Origin: an uncultured Verrucomicrobia subdivision 3 bacterium
GTDB taxonomy: Bacteria; Verrucomicrobiota; Verrucomicrobiae; Limisphaerales; UBA11358
Assembly: GCA_903921455.1 (NCBI GenBank)
Contig: CAIXPZ010000073.1
Coordinates: 1 to 52,643, forward strand
Length of the DNA: 52,643 nt
Direction of reading: 5' to 3'
The notes under the pieces were generated by a model. The model saw only the letters and a list, made by a program, of their open reading frames with translations. It did no database searches and was not told the DNA's origin. Below, one piece after another: positions 41,407 to 49,830 of the stretch; within the stretch, counting starts at the first letter, position 1; every line of letters starts with the position of its first letter. The translations under genes and the position numbers were made by a program.

Positions 41407-42326
41407 CGATGCTCGAAGCGCCATCCATTGCCGGCGAACTCGCCGCGCGCGTTGGCTCCACGACGCTCCTTCGTCGCGACGAACCGTTGGCTCGGCACAC
41501 CACGTTGCGCATCGGCGGGCCGGCGGATGTCTATGTCGAGCCGGCCTCGGAAGCCGACTTGGCGTTGGTTTTGCAAGCCTGCCGCGAACATGGGGTGAAG
41601 TTCTTCCTGCTCGGTCGTGGCTCGAATCTGATCGTGCGCGACGGCGGTTTTCGCGGTGTCGTCATCTGCCTGCTGCAGCCGGATTTCAGCCGGATTGAAA
41701 TTGACGGCCCGCGTCTCCGCTGCGGTGCGGGCGCGAAACAGAAAAATGTCGCGGTCGAGGCGAAACGCGCCGGCTTGAGCGGCGTGGAATTTCTCGAAGG
41801 CATTCCCGGCAGCATCGGCGGTGCGTTGCGCATGAACGCCGGCGCGATGGGGAGTGAAACTTTTAATGCCGTCGAGTCCGTGCGCGTGATGGATTTTGGC
41901 GGGGAAGCTCGTGAACTGACGCCGGCGGAAATGTCCGTGAGCTACCGCAGTTGTGCCACGCTGAAAAATTATCTTGCCTTGGGCGCGGTGTTTCGATGCT
42001 CGCCGCAGCCGCGCGCCGAGATTGCGGCGCGGATGCAGGCTTACAGCGAGAAACGCTGGAGTTCGCAGCCCGCCGCGCCGAGCGCCGGGTGCCTGTTCAA
42101 GAATCCGGCGACGATTCCGGCCGGCAAACTGATTGACGAACTGGGTTTGAAGGGCACGCAGGTTGGCGGCGCGCGGATCTCGCTAGAGCACGGCAATTTT
42201 CTCGTGAACGACGGCGGTGCTACCGCGAAGGACGTGTTGCAGCTGATCGGAATTTTGCAGGCGAAGGCAAAAGTTGAACGCGGGATTGATTTGCACGTGG
42301 AAGTTGAAATCATAGGCGAAGAATGA
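41403..42326 (+). CDS. murB: UDP-N-acetylenolpyruvoylglucosamine reductase MurB
   Basis: 307 residues from ATG 41403. The FAD-binding motifs HTTLRIGGPADVYVEP, LLGRGSNLIVRDGGFRGVVI and the GIPGSIGGALRMNAGAMG segment are clear. The catalytic proton donor, normally Ser in GSxF(K/R)NP, is Cys here (AGCLFKNP, about residue 229); a Cys at this place is known from some MurB enzymes and is chemically able to donate a proton. The Glu of the C-terminal part is in ISLEHGNFLVN. It reduces the enolpyruvyl group to MurNAc with NADPH. The gene is translationally coupled at both ends. Confidence 0.95.
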   Translation: MTMLEAPSIAGELAARVGSTTLLRRDEPLARHTTLRIGGPADVYVEPASEADLALVLQACREHGVKFFLLGRGSNLIVRDGGFRGVVICLLQPDFSRIEIDGPRLRCGAGAKQKNVAVEAKRAGLSGVEFLEGIPGSIGGALRMNAGAMGSETFNAVESVRVMDFGGEARELTPAEMSVSYRSCATLKNYLALGAVFRCSPQPRAEIAARMQAYSEKRWSSQPAAPSAGCLFKNPATIPAGKLIDELGLKGTQVGGARISLEHGNFLVNDGGATAKDVLQLIGILQAKAKVERGIDLHVEVEIIGEE

Positions 42327-43273
42327 GCCGCCAATTGAACATCACCGTCATGCTGGGCGGGCCGAGCGCGGAACGTGAAGTTTCGCTGCGGACCGGTTCG
42401 GCTGTGGCGGCGGCGCTGCGATCGCTCGGCCACCTGGTCAGCGAGTTGGACCCGCGCACCCCGGACTGGAATTTGCCGCCGGCAACCGACGTGGTTTTTC
42501 TCGCCTTGCATGGAACTTATGGCGAAGACGGCACGGTGCAAAAACAGCTCGATGAACTGGGTGTGCCTTACACGGGCTGCGACGCGGACGCGAGTCGCAT
42601 CGCGTTTGACAAGGTTCTGACCAAGCAAAGCTGTCTGCAAGCCGGCGTGCCGACGCCCAAGTCGGTGACCGTGCATTCGCCCTTGGCGGCTTTTCCCGAT
42701 AACCTTCAGCCGCCGCTGGTGGTGAAACCCTCGCGGCAGGGTTCGAGCGTCGGATTGCAATTTGTCGAGCGCGCTGAGGACTGGTCTGCCGCGCTTGCGG
42801 AGTCGCTGAAGTTTGATTCCGAGGTTCTGGTCGAGGAAAAGATTGTCGGTCGCGAGACAACGGTGGGAATCCTCGGCGGAAAAATTTTACCCGTGGTTGA
42901 AGTGCGGCCCAGAAACGGTGTTTATGACGCGCACAGCAAATACACGCCCGGGGCGACGGAGTATTTTTGTCCGGCGGATTTCGACGTCGCAACGACGCAG
43001 CGGATTCAAGCCGCCGCGCTGGGCGCGTTCAAGGCGATTGGTGGGCGCGATTATGCGCGCGTGGATGTGATGGTGGCGGCGGATGGTTCCCCCGTGGTAT
43101 TGGAAGTGAACACGTTGCCGGGTATGACCGAAACGAGCTTGCTGCCGAAGGCGGCGGCGGCGGCGGGATTAAATTACGCCGGGCTGTGCCAGCGCATGAT
43201 TGATCTGGCGCTGGCCCGTAAAGCCGCAACCGAAGCAAAATCGCAATCCGCAGCAATGGCCGTTGGAAAATAA
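42323..43273 (+). CDS. ddl: D-alanine--D-alanine ligase Ddl
   Basis: 316 residues from the ATG overlapping the murB stop. The ATP-grasp fold is clear: MLGGPSAEREVSLRTGSAVA at the start, LALHGTYGEDGTVQ, PLVVKPSRQGSSVGLQ, EEKIVGRETTVGIL and the Mg-binding EVNTLPGMTETSLLPKAA. It makes the D-Ala-D-Ala dipeptide that MurF adds. The C-terminus has an extra ~20-residue Lys/Gln/Ala tail. ftsQ starts 4 bases after the stop. Confidence 0.96.
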   Translation: MSRQLNITVMLGGPSAEREVSLRTGSAVAAALRSLGHLVSELDPRTPDWNLPPATDVVFLALHGTYGEDGTVQKQLDELGVPYTGCDADASRIAFDKVLTKQSCLQAGVPTPKSVTVHSPLAAFPDNLQPPLVVKPSRQGSSVGLQFVERAEDWSAALAESLKFDSEVLVEEKIVGRETTVGILGGKILPVVEVRPRNGVYDAHSKYTPGATEYFCPADFDVATTQRIQAAALGAFKAIGGRDYARVDVMVAADGSPVVLEVNTLPGMTETSLLPKAAAAAGLNYAGLCQRMIDLALARKAATEAKSQSAAMAVGK

Positions 43274-43277
43274 TTTT

Positions 43278-44243
43278 ATGTGGTTTAAGCGCGAACAAAA
43301 TAAAAACCGCCGCCTGCACCGCCATCACGTGCTGGACGTGAAGCTGCGCTCCGATCAGGTGCAGGCCACGCGCCTGCGCTTGACGCTGCTTTCACTGCTC
43401 GTCGTGGTGGGAACTTTTTTCGGGCTATATCTCGTCTGGCGTATCGGCGAGGCGACGCTGAATGCCTTCGTCTATCAAAACGCCGATTTCGCCATCCAGC
43501 AGATTGAGGTGCAGACGGACGGCGTGATTGCCCCGGAGCAGATTCGCCGCTGGGCCGGCGTAAAGGCGGGCGCCAATCTCATCGCCCTCGATCTCGCTTC
43601 GGTGAAGCGCAACCTCGAACTTGTCTCGGTGATTGATTCCGTATCCGTTGAGCGCGTTCTGCCGCGCACGCTGAAAATTCGCGTGACCGAGCGCGATCCC
43701 ATTGCGCAGGTCAACGTGCCGCGCGCGGATGGCGCGAGCGGCATTGCAGTTTCTGTTTTTCAACTCGACGCGGATGGCATGGTGATGCAACCGCTGGACC
43801 CGCGCCTGTGCACGGTGCCGCTGACGCAGATGAATTCACAGTTGCCCGTGATCGCGGGGCTGAACGCGTTTCAGTTGCAGCCGGGCCGGCGCATGGAACT
43901 GCCGCAGGTGCAGGCGGCTTTGCGTTTGATCGCGGCGTTCGCCAAATCGCCGATGGCCGGATTGGTGGATTTGCGGCGTGTGGACGTGTCCGCGCCGGGC
44001 GTGGTCTTGGCAATAACGGGGCAGGGCAGTGAAATTACCTTCGGGCTCGACCACCAGGATCAGCAGTTGCGCCGCTGGCGGCAGATTTACGATTTGGGAT
44101 TGCGCCAGCAGCGGGCGATTGCGTCGGTGGATTTGGCCGTGGCGAACAATGTGCCGGTGCGCTGGATGCTCGCCAGTGCCGCGCCGGTGACGAGCACCCC
44201 CAAGCCGGTTAAACCAGTAAAACCTCGGAGGAGAAATGTTTGA
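43278..44243 (+). CDS. ftsQ: Cell division protein FtsQ
   Basis: 321 residues from ATG 43278. A basic cytoplasmic N-terminus precedes one membrane segment (about 40-62), followed by a POTRA domain that begins AIQQIEVQTDGVIAPEQIRRWAGVKAGANLIALDLASV and continues with IDSVSVERVLPRTLKIRVTERDPIAQV. This is the FtsQ/DivIB pattern. The C-terminal part is a beta domain with a Pro/Lys-rich tail. FtsQ connects the divisome to FtsL/FtsB. The ftsA start overlaps its 3' end by 8 bases, with a GGAGGAG Shine-Dalgarno at 44227-44233 inside ftsQ. Confidence 0.92.
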   Translation: MWFKREQNKNRRLHRHHVLDVKLRSDQVQATRLRLTLLSLLVVVGTFFGLYLVWRIGEATLNAFVYQNADFAIQQIEVQTDGVIAPEQIRRWAGVKAGANLIALDLASVKRNLELVSVIDSVSVERVLPRTLKIRVTERDPIAQVNVPRADGASGIAVSVFQLDADGMVMQPLDPRLCTVPLTQMNSQLPVIAGLNAFQLQPGRRMELPQVQAALRLIAAFAKSPMAGLVDLRRVDVSAPGVVLAITGQGSEITFGLDHQDQQLRRWRQIYDLGLRQQRAIASVDLAVANNVPVRWMLASAAPVTSTPKPVKPVKPRRRNV

Positions 44244-45459
44244 CGATTCCAACATCATTGCCGGCCTTGAGATCGGCACTTCAAAAATTTGCGTCGTGGT
44301 CGGTGAACAGAATGCCGACGGCGCGTTGAACATCATCGGCTTGGGACAGTCGCGTTCGCGCGGCGTCCGCAAGGGCGAGATCATCAACCCGGAACAGGTC
44401 GAGGAAGATCTCCGCGCCGCCATCTTTGAGGCCGAGCAGATGGCCGATGTGGAAATCCGCCGCGTGTATCTCGGCGTGAGCGGCGGGCATATCCGCGGCT
44501 TTAATAATCGGGGCGTGCATCCGGTGGTTTCTGCCGACCGCGAGATTTCGCAGGACGACGTTGATGATGTGGTCAAGAACGCCAAGGCCATCAATCTGCC
44601 CGCCGAGAACACGGTGGTTCACGCCGTGCGGCAGCACTTTTTTGTGGATGGTCAGGACGGCGTGACGAATCCCGTCGGGATGCTTGGCGCGCGGCTGGAA
44701 GTGGACATGCACGTCATCCACGGCCACGCTAATCGTCTGCAAAACCTCATTCGCCTGGTTCGCGGCACCTCGCTGGAAGTGGATGAAATTGTTTTCAACG
44801 GCATCGCCACCTCGCTCGCGCTGCTGACCAATGAGCAGAAAGAACTCGGCGCGCTGGTCATCGACATCGGCGGCGGCACGACGGAATACGTGGTGTATTC
44901 CGACGGCGTCATCCGGCATTCCGGCGTGCTGGCGGTGGGCGGCGACCACGTTTCCAACGACCTTGCCTACGGCCTGAAAGTGCCGCTGACGCGCGCGGAA
45001 AAATTGAAGCTGGAATTTGGTTCCGCCCAGCCGACCGAGGCGGCGAAGGGACAGACGCTCAGTATCACCAATGAAATCGGCCTCGAGCTTAAGCGCATCA
45101 ATCACGAGCATCTCCAGCGCATCATGTCGTTGCGGTTGGAGGAGATCTTCCAGCTGATCGCCCAGGATCTGGAGCAGGCGGGTTTGACCAATTATTTGCG
45201 CGCCGGAATTTTTCTCTGTGGCGGCAGTTCGCGGGTGCCGGGCATTGTGTCGGCGGCGGAAAATATTTTCCAGATGAGCGTCGCGCCCGGCCACGCCACC
45301 GCCATCAGCGGCCTGACCACCGCGCTCGACCAGCCGGAGTTCGCCGCGGCCATCGGCCTTGTGAAATACGGTTCGCTGCGTTACCGCAAGCGCGGCGCGC
45401 GCCCCTCAATCGTTTCCGGCCTCAAGGGCGTGTTCAACAAAATGCTGCCCCGCTCATGA
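44236..45459 (+). CDS. ftsA: Cell division protein FtsA
   Basis: 407 residues. The actin-like ATPase fold shows IIAGLEIGTSKICVVVGE (phosphate 1), the SHS2 subdomain (1C) after GVRKGEIINPEQ, ALVIDIGGGTTEYVVY (phosphate 2) and FLCGGSSRVPGIV (adenosine motif). The C-terminus, SGLKGVFNKMLPRS, is an amphipathic membrane-targeting helix. FtsA tethers FtsZ to the membrane. A strong ribosome binding site lies just upstream. ftsZ starts 9 bases after the stop, so the ratio of the pair is probably set by coupled translation. Confidence 0.96.
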   Translation: MFDDSNIIAGLEIGTSKICVVVGEQNADGALNIIGLGQSRSRGVRKGEIINPEQVEEDLRAAIFEAEQMADVEIRRVYLGVSGGHIRGFNNRGVHPVVSADREISQDDVDDVVKNAKAINLPAENTVVHAVRQHFFVDGQDGVTNPVGMLGARLEVDMHVIHGHANRLQNLIRLVRGTSLEVDEIVFNGIATSLALLTNEQKELGALVIDIGGGTTEYVVYSDGVIRHSGVLAVGGDHVSNDLAYGLKVPLTRAEKLKLEFGSAQPTEAAKGQTLSITNEIGLELKRINHEHLQRIMSLRLEEIFQLIAQDLEQAGLTNYLRAGIFLCGGSSRVPGIVSAAENIFQMSVAPGHATAISGLTTALDQPEFAAAIGLVKYGSLRYRKRGARPSIVSGLKGVFNKMLPRS

Positions 45460-45468
45460 AAGGTATGT

Positions 45469-46680
45469 ATGGAAACTGATAATCAAAATTCCCTGTTCGC
45501 GACGCCCGGTAAGCCGGCCGTGAAAATTTTCGCCGTTGGCAACGCCGGCGACGCGCTGCTCGGCGCGCTTGCCACGCCGGAATTTGCCGGGGCGGAATCC
45601 GTCGCCATCAACACGGATGCCGCCGCGCTCGCCGGATCGTGCGCGACGGTGAAGATTCACCTCGAGAACAAGCTCTTTCGCGGCCTGGGTTCGGGCGGCG
45701 ACCCGGAACGCGGCCGGGTGCTGGCCGAGGAACAATTTTCCACGCTCAAATCCGCGTGTGATGGTGCGAACGTCGTGTTCATTCTTGCCGGTCTGGGTGG
45801 CGGCGCGGGTAGCGGTATTTCACCCGTGCTCGCAAAGGCTGCGCACGAGGCGGGGGCGCTGGTGCTGGCGTTCGTCACGCTGCCGTTCGATTGCGAGGGC
45901 AACCGCCGCGAGGCGCAGGCGCAGGCCGGCCTCGAACAGCTCAAGGCCGCCGCCGATGGCGTCATCTGCCTGCCGAGCCAGAAGATTTTCAAGCTAATCG
46001 ACGAGAACTCCACGCTGATCGAAACCTTCCGCGTGACCGGCGGTTTTCTCCTCGAGGGTGTGCGTGGCGTGTGGTCGTTGCTCACGCGGCCCGGGCTCAT
46101 CCAGGTTCATTTTGGCGATCTGTGCGCGCTCATCCGCGACCGCCATGCGGAAAACGCCTTTGCCTTTGTGGAGGCCGCCGGACCGGGGCGCGCCCGCGAG
46201 GTGGCGGAAAAAATTCTCAACCATCCGCTGCTTGAGGAGGGTCGCACGCTGGCGGAATCCGACGCCGTGCTGGTGAGTCTTACCGCGGGCAAAGATCTGA
46301 CCATGTCCGAGATCAATCGCGTGATGGAACAGGTGAAACGCCAGTGCGTTCATGCGCAGATCATCATGGGCGCGGCGGTGGACGGCGCGTTGAAGGAGAA
46401 ACTCTGCGTCACCGTCATCGCGGCGAAGCAGGGGGCGCACCCCACGAGCGTTGCGCCGCGTGCGGAATCCCGTCCGTCGGCGCCGTCCGCCGTCTCTCAT
46501 CACCGCGAACCGGCGCTGGCCACCAGGCGGGTGCGGCGGCCGGGCTCCAAGCCGGTGCAGACGCAGTTGCCGCTGACGATCATCTCCAAGGGTCGGTTTG
46601 ACAAGAGCGAGCCGACGCTGCATCGTGGCGAGGATCTGGACGTGCCGACGTTCATCCGGCGCGGCGTGTCGATGAATTAA
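45469..46680 (+). CDS. ftsZ: Divergent FtsZ, tubulin-like division GTPase
   Basis: 403 residues. The overall FtsZ scaffold is intact: VKIFAVGNAGDALLGAL, FILAGLGGGAGSG (residues 108-116), FVTLPFDCEGNRRE, LLTRPGLIQVHFGDLC and DAVLVSLTAGKDLTMSEINRV. Several key positions differ from the consensus. The phosphate loop T1 GGGGGN is GNAGD; the tubulin signature GGGTGTG is GGGAGSG; the T7 loop NxDxxD reads Q212-V-H214-F-G-D217, so one of the two catalytic acidic residues is His. The C-terminal partner-binding peptide LDVPTFIRRG is kept, preceded by a long basic Pro-rich linker. It probably still forms the Z-ring through FtsA, with altered GTP turnover. The gene ends the cluster, abutting a convergent lipoprotein gene. 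Confidence 0.9.
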   Translation: METDNQNSLFATPGKPAVKIFAVGNAGDALLGALATPEFAGAESVAINTDAAALAGSCATVKIHLENKLFRGLGSGGDPERGRVLAEEQFSTLKSACDGANVVFILAGLGGGAGSGISPVLAKAAHEAGALVLAFVTLPFDCEGNRREAQAQAGLEQLKAAADGVICLPSQKIFKLIDENSTLIETFRVTGGFLLEGVRGVWSLLTRPGLIQVHFGDLCALIRDRHAENAFAFVEAAGPGRAREVAEKILNHPLLEEGRTLAESDAVLVSLTAGKDLTMSEINRVMEQVKRQCVHAQIIMGAAVDGALKEKLCVTVIAAKQGAHPTSVAPRAESRPSAPSAVSHHREPALATRRVRRPGSKPVQTQLPLTIISKGRFDKSEPTLHRGEDLDVPTFIRRGVSMN

Positions 46681-47040
46681 TCATCGTTTGGACCACGCGG
46701 TGAGGATGTGGTTGGTGCTAAAGGTCAGGATGAGTTTGCTTTCGTAGTAGTTTGGTGTGGTCTGGAGGACGCTGACGCCGCCGGTGCCCCGGTAAAAACC
46801 CGTGCCCATGCCCACCGCGCCGACGGTGCTGCCGCCGGTATTGTAGCGGGAAATCCATTCGGCTACGGTCTGGTTATCCGTCAGCTTGGTCTGCTTGTCG
46901 GGCGGCCCGAGTTCTACCACCGCTTGATCATAGGTATAGCTGCCGATGCGGGCGTTCCAATCCACGCGGTTTGTGGCACAGCCGGCAAGGAGCAGCGCGG
47001 CGAAGAGCCAGAGAAAATTCAGGGCGGCGTTTTTCTTCAT
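46681..47040 (-). CDS. Small lipoprotein (BamE/SmpA-like features)
   Basis: 119 residues with a lipoprotein signal ending LLAGC. The next part, GSYTYDQAVVELGPPDKQTKL, recalls the SmpA/BamE start where a helix meets G-P-P, but the similarity is short. The C-terminal half is beta-rich and contains a Gly/Thr-rich stretch (GGSTVGAVGMGTGFYRGTGG). It faces ftsZ tail-to-tail with no intergenic bases. Membership of the BAM complex is possible but not established. Confidence 0.75.
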   Translation of the reverse strand: MKKNAALNFLWLFAALLLAGCATNRVDWNARIGSYTYDQAVVELGPPDKQTKLTDNQTVAEWISRYNTGGSTVGAVGMGTGFYRGTGGVSVLQTTPNYYESKLILTFSTNHILTAWSKR

Positions 47041-47157
47041 GAAAATAATCTAGTCCGCACCCGCCAAAGTGCAATGGTCAAATGGCTATTTATGCCGGGA
47101 GGTTGCTGGAAAATTTCCTGACAAAACCGGAGGGGTGTGGCATCTTATTGCCAACTC

Positions 47158-49824
47158 ATGCCGCTGTGTTCATTCGTAAATTTCTGCTGGGCGGGCCGGT
47201 TGCGGACTTTCTGTTTTCTATTGCAAATTCTGGCAATTCCCATTCAGGCCGCGGACCAGAGGCTGTGGTCGACCCATGTGCCGCGCTTGGTGGCGCAAGG
47301 TAAGCTTGCGCCGCTAGGTCGCGTGCCGGCGACGAATCAGATGCGTCTGGCGATCAGTCTGCCGCTGCGCGACCCCGCGGGGCTGACGAATCTGCTGGCG
47401 GCGATTTACAATCCGGCCAGCCCGGCGTTCCATCATTATCTGACCCCGGTGGAGTTCACGGCGCGGTTCGGACCGACGCCGGCGGAGTATGCGGCGGTGA
47501 TCGAGTTTGCGCGGACGAATGGCCTGATGGTAACGGCCAATCATCGCAACCGGCTGTTGGTGGACGTGACTGGCTCGGTGGCTGCCGTGGAACGGGCCTT
47601 TCGGGTGCGACTAAGTAACTACCGGCATCCGCGTGAACCCCGTAACTTTTTTGCGCCGGATTCGGAGCCGGTGGTGGCGGCGGGTTTGCCGTTGTTTCAT
47701 GTTAGCGGGCTGGATAATTATTCAGTGCCGCATCCGAATTTGTGCGTTCGCACCAATGCTGCGTCTGCCCCGGTCATGTCCCACGGGGGCTCCAGCCCGT
47801 ATAATGGCAGTTACCTGGGCGAAGATTTTCGCCGGGCGTATGTCCCGGAAACGGCGTTGACGGGTGCGGGGCAAAACGTCGGGCTGTTGCAGTTCGATGG
47901 GTTTTATGCCGCCGATATCACGAACTACGCCAACGCCATCGGCCTCACCAATAATGCGCCGCGACTCGTGGTGGTGTCGGTGGACGGCGGCGTCGCCACG
48001 CCGGGGAGCGGCAATATCGAAGTGGCGCTGGACCTCGAGATGGTCATGTCCATGTCGCCGGGCGTTTCCAACATTTACGTTTACGAAGCGCCGAATCCGA
48101 GTCCGTGGGTGGATTTGTTAAGCCGGATGGCGAATGACAATCTGGCCAAACAGTTGAGTTGTTCCTGGGGTGGGGGCGGGTCAGATCCGGCGGCGGAACA
48201 GATTTTTCAGCAGATGGCGGCGCAGGGGCAATCCTTCTTTAATGCTTCCGGTGACTCGGATGCGTTCACCGGTGCGGTGGAGTTTCCCTCGGACAGCCCG
48301 AACATCATGCAGGTTGGTGGCACCACCTTGACCACGGATACCAATGCCGATTACATTTCGGAAACGGTCTGGAACTGGGGCGGTGGCCAGGGGGGCAGCG
48401 GTGGCATCAGCGGTTATTATAGCATTCCATATTGGCAACTGGGATTGGATATGACAACCAATCAGGGTTCGCTGGCGCGGCGCAACCTTCCCGACGTGGC
48501 GCTGACGGCGGACAATGTTTACGTTATATACGGCAATGGCCTTTCTAACAATGTCGGCGGCACCAGTTGCGCTGCGCCGCTTTGGGCGGGATTGACCGCG
48601 CTGGTCAACCAGCAGTCTGTGCAATTGAGCCAACCGTCTGTGGGGTTTATGAATCCCGCGCTCTACGCCCTCGCGCGCGGCACGAATTACCAATCATTAT
48701 TTAACGACATCACCACCGGCAACAACACGAGTGTCGGCAGCCCGACGAACTTTTTTGCCGTGCCCGGATACGATCTTTGCACCGGTCTTGGCACGCCGCG
48801 CGGCACCAATTTCATCAACGCCCTCACCACGCCGGAAAATCTTGGCATCCTGCCAGCCACGACGTTCAACATCACCGGCGCCGCGGGCGGGCCATTCGCC
48901 GCCACGAATATTGTGGTCACTTTAACGAACACCGGTGCGGACAGTTTGGATTGGTCACTGGGCGTCACGTCGGCATGGCTGGCAGCGTCTCCGGTGGGTG
49001 GCACGTTGACGGCTCATGGAACGGCGACGGTCAGTGTTATGTTACCGAATGCCGGGGCCTTGGCCGCTGGCAACTATTTGGGTGCGGTGGAAATCACCAA
49101 TCAGGCCTTGAGTCGTGTGGAACTGGTGGCGGTCAACCTTATCATCGGCCAGTCCATTGTGCAAAACGGCAGTTTTGAGAGTGGCGATTTCACCGGGTGG
49201 ATGCTTGTGGGTGATACCGTCATTGGCAATCTCGTCTACAACGCCGTGGCGACGGATTATGATTTCCCCGGCCTCGCGCACTCCGGCTACTATGGCGCGT
49301 TTCTCGGCCAAAGCGGTTATGTCGCGACGCTCACGCAGTCGCTCGCAACGACGCCCGGCCAGCGGTATCTCGTTTCCTGCTGGCTGAACAATCCGCCGGC
49401 ATCTGCTGGCGGCCCGCAATTGTTCAGCGCCAGGTGGAATGGCGTCAACATCGTCAATCTCGTCAATCCGCCGGTATTTACCTGGACCAACTTCCAGTTT
49501 GTTGTGACCGCCACCGCCACGAATACCCCCTTGCAGTTCGCCGCCGAAAATGATCCGAATTATTTTGGCTTCGACGATGTGACCGTGACGCCTGTGCCGG
49601 CCGTGACCTTCAGCCGGCTTACCGCGAGCACCGACGCCTTTCAACTGTCTTGGAATTCGCTGGCGGGATTGAGCTATCAAGTCCAATACAAAACGAATCT
49701 GGCTCAAGCGGGTTGGCTGAGTCTGGCCAACCTTTCCGCCGTCGCGAACGTCACGACGTTCACAGATCCAAATTCGTTGAGCACCATCGCGCAGCGGTTT
49801 TACCGGCTCGTGCTGTTACCCTGA
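47158..49824 (+). CDS. Secreted sedolisin-type (S53) serine-carboxyl protease
   Basis: 888 residues from ATG 47158; a GTG at 47137 is an alternative. A signal segment covers about residues 8-30 (ending IQAADQ). A pro-kumamolisin-type propeptide follows (about 60-190, SPAFHHYLTPVEFTARFGP). The catalytic domain has the Glu/Asp pair in IEVALDLEM (about 288 and 292), ASGDSDAF (oxyanion region) and the Ser in GGTSCAAPLWAG (about 469). The family usually reads SGTSxxxP; here Gly replaces the first Ser. A Ca-binding end GYDLCTGLGTP follows. C-terminal beta domains include NGSFESGDFTGWMLVGDT and a RFYRLVLLP tail. Optimum at acid pH is typical of the family. It is convergent with the EEP gene. Confidence 0.9.
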   Translation: MPLCSFVNFCWAGRLRTFCFLLQILAIPIQAADQRLWSTHVPRLVAQGKLAPLGRVPATNQMRLAISLPLRDPAGLTNLLAAIYNPASPAFHHYLTPVEFTARFGPTPAEYAAVIEFARTNGLMVTANHRNRLLVDVTGSVAAVERAFRVRLSNYRHPREPRNFFAPDSEPVVAAGLPLFHVSGLDNYSVPHPNLCVRTNAASAPVMSHGGSSPYNGSYLGEDFRRAYVPETALTGAGQNVGLLQFDGFYAADITNYANAIGLTNNAPRLVVVSVDGGVATPGSGNIEVALDLEMVMSMSPGVSNIYVYEAPNPSPWVDLLSRMANDNLAKQLSCSWGGGGSDPAAEQIFQQMAAQGQSFFNASGDSDAFTGAVEFPSDSPNIMQVGGTTLTTDTNADYISETVWNWGGGQGGSGGISGYYSIPYWQLGLDMTTNQGSLARRNLPDVALTADNVYVIYGNGLSNNVGGTSCAAPLWAGLTALVNQQSVQLSQPSVGFMNPALYALARGTNYQSLFNDITTGNNTSVGSPTNFFAVPGYDLCTGLGTPRGTNFINALTTPENLGILPATTFNITGAAGGPFAATNIVVTLTNTGADSLDWSLGVTSAWLAASPVGGTLTAHGTATVSVMLPNAGALAAGNYLGAVEITNQALSRVELVAVNLIIGQSIVQNGSFESGDFTGWMLVGDTVIGNLVYNAVATDYDFPGLAHSGYYGAFLGQSGYVATLTQSLATTPGQRYLVSCWLNNPPASAGGPQLFSARWNGVNIVNLVNPPVFTWTNFQFVVTATATNTPLQFAAENDPNYFGFDDVTVTPVPAVTFSRLTASTDAFQLSWNSLAGLSYQVQYKTNLAQAGWLSLANLSAVANVTTFTDPNSLSTIAQRFYRLVLLP

Positions 49825-49830
49825 GCGGGA

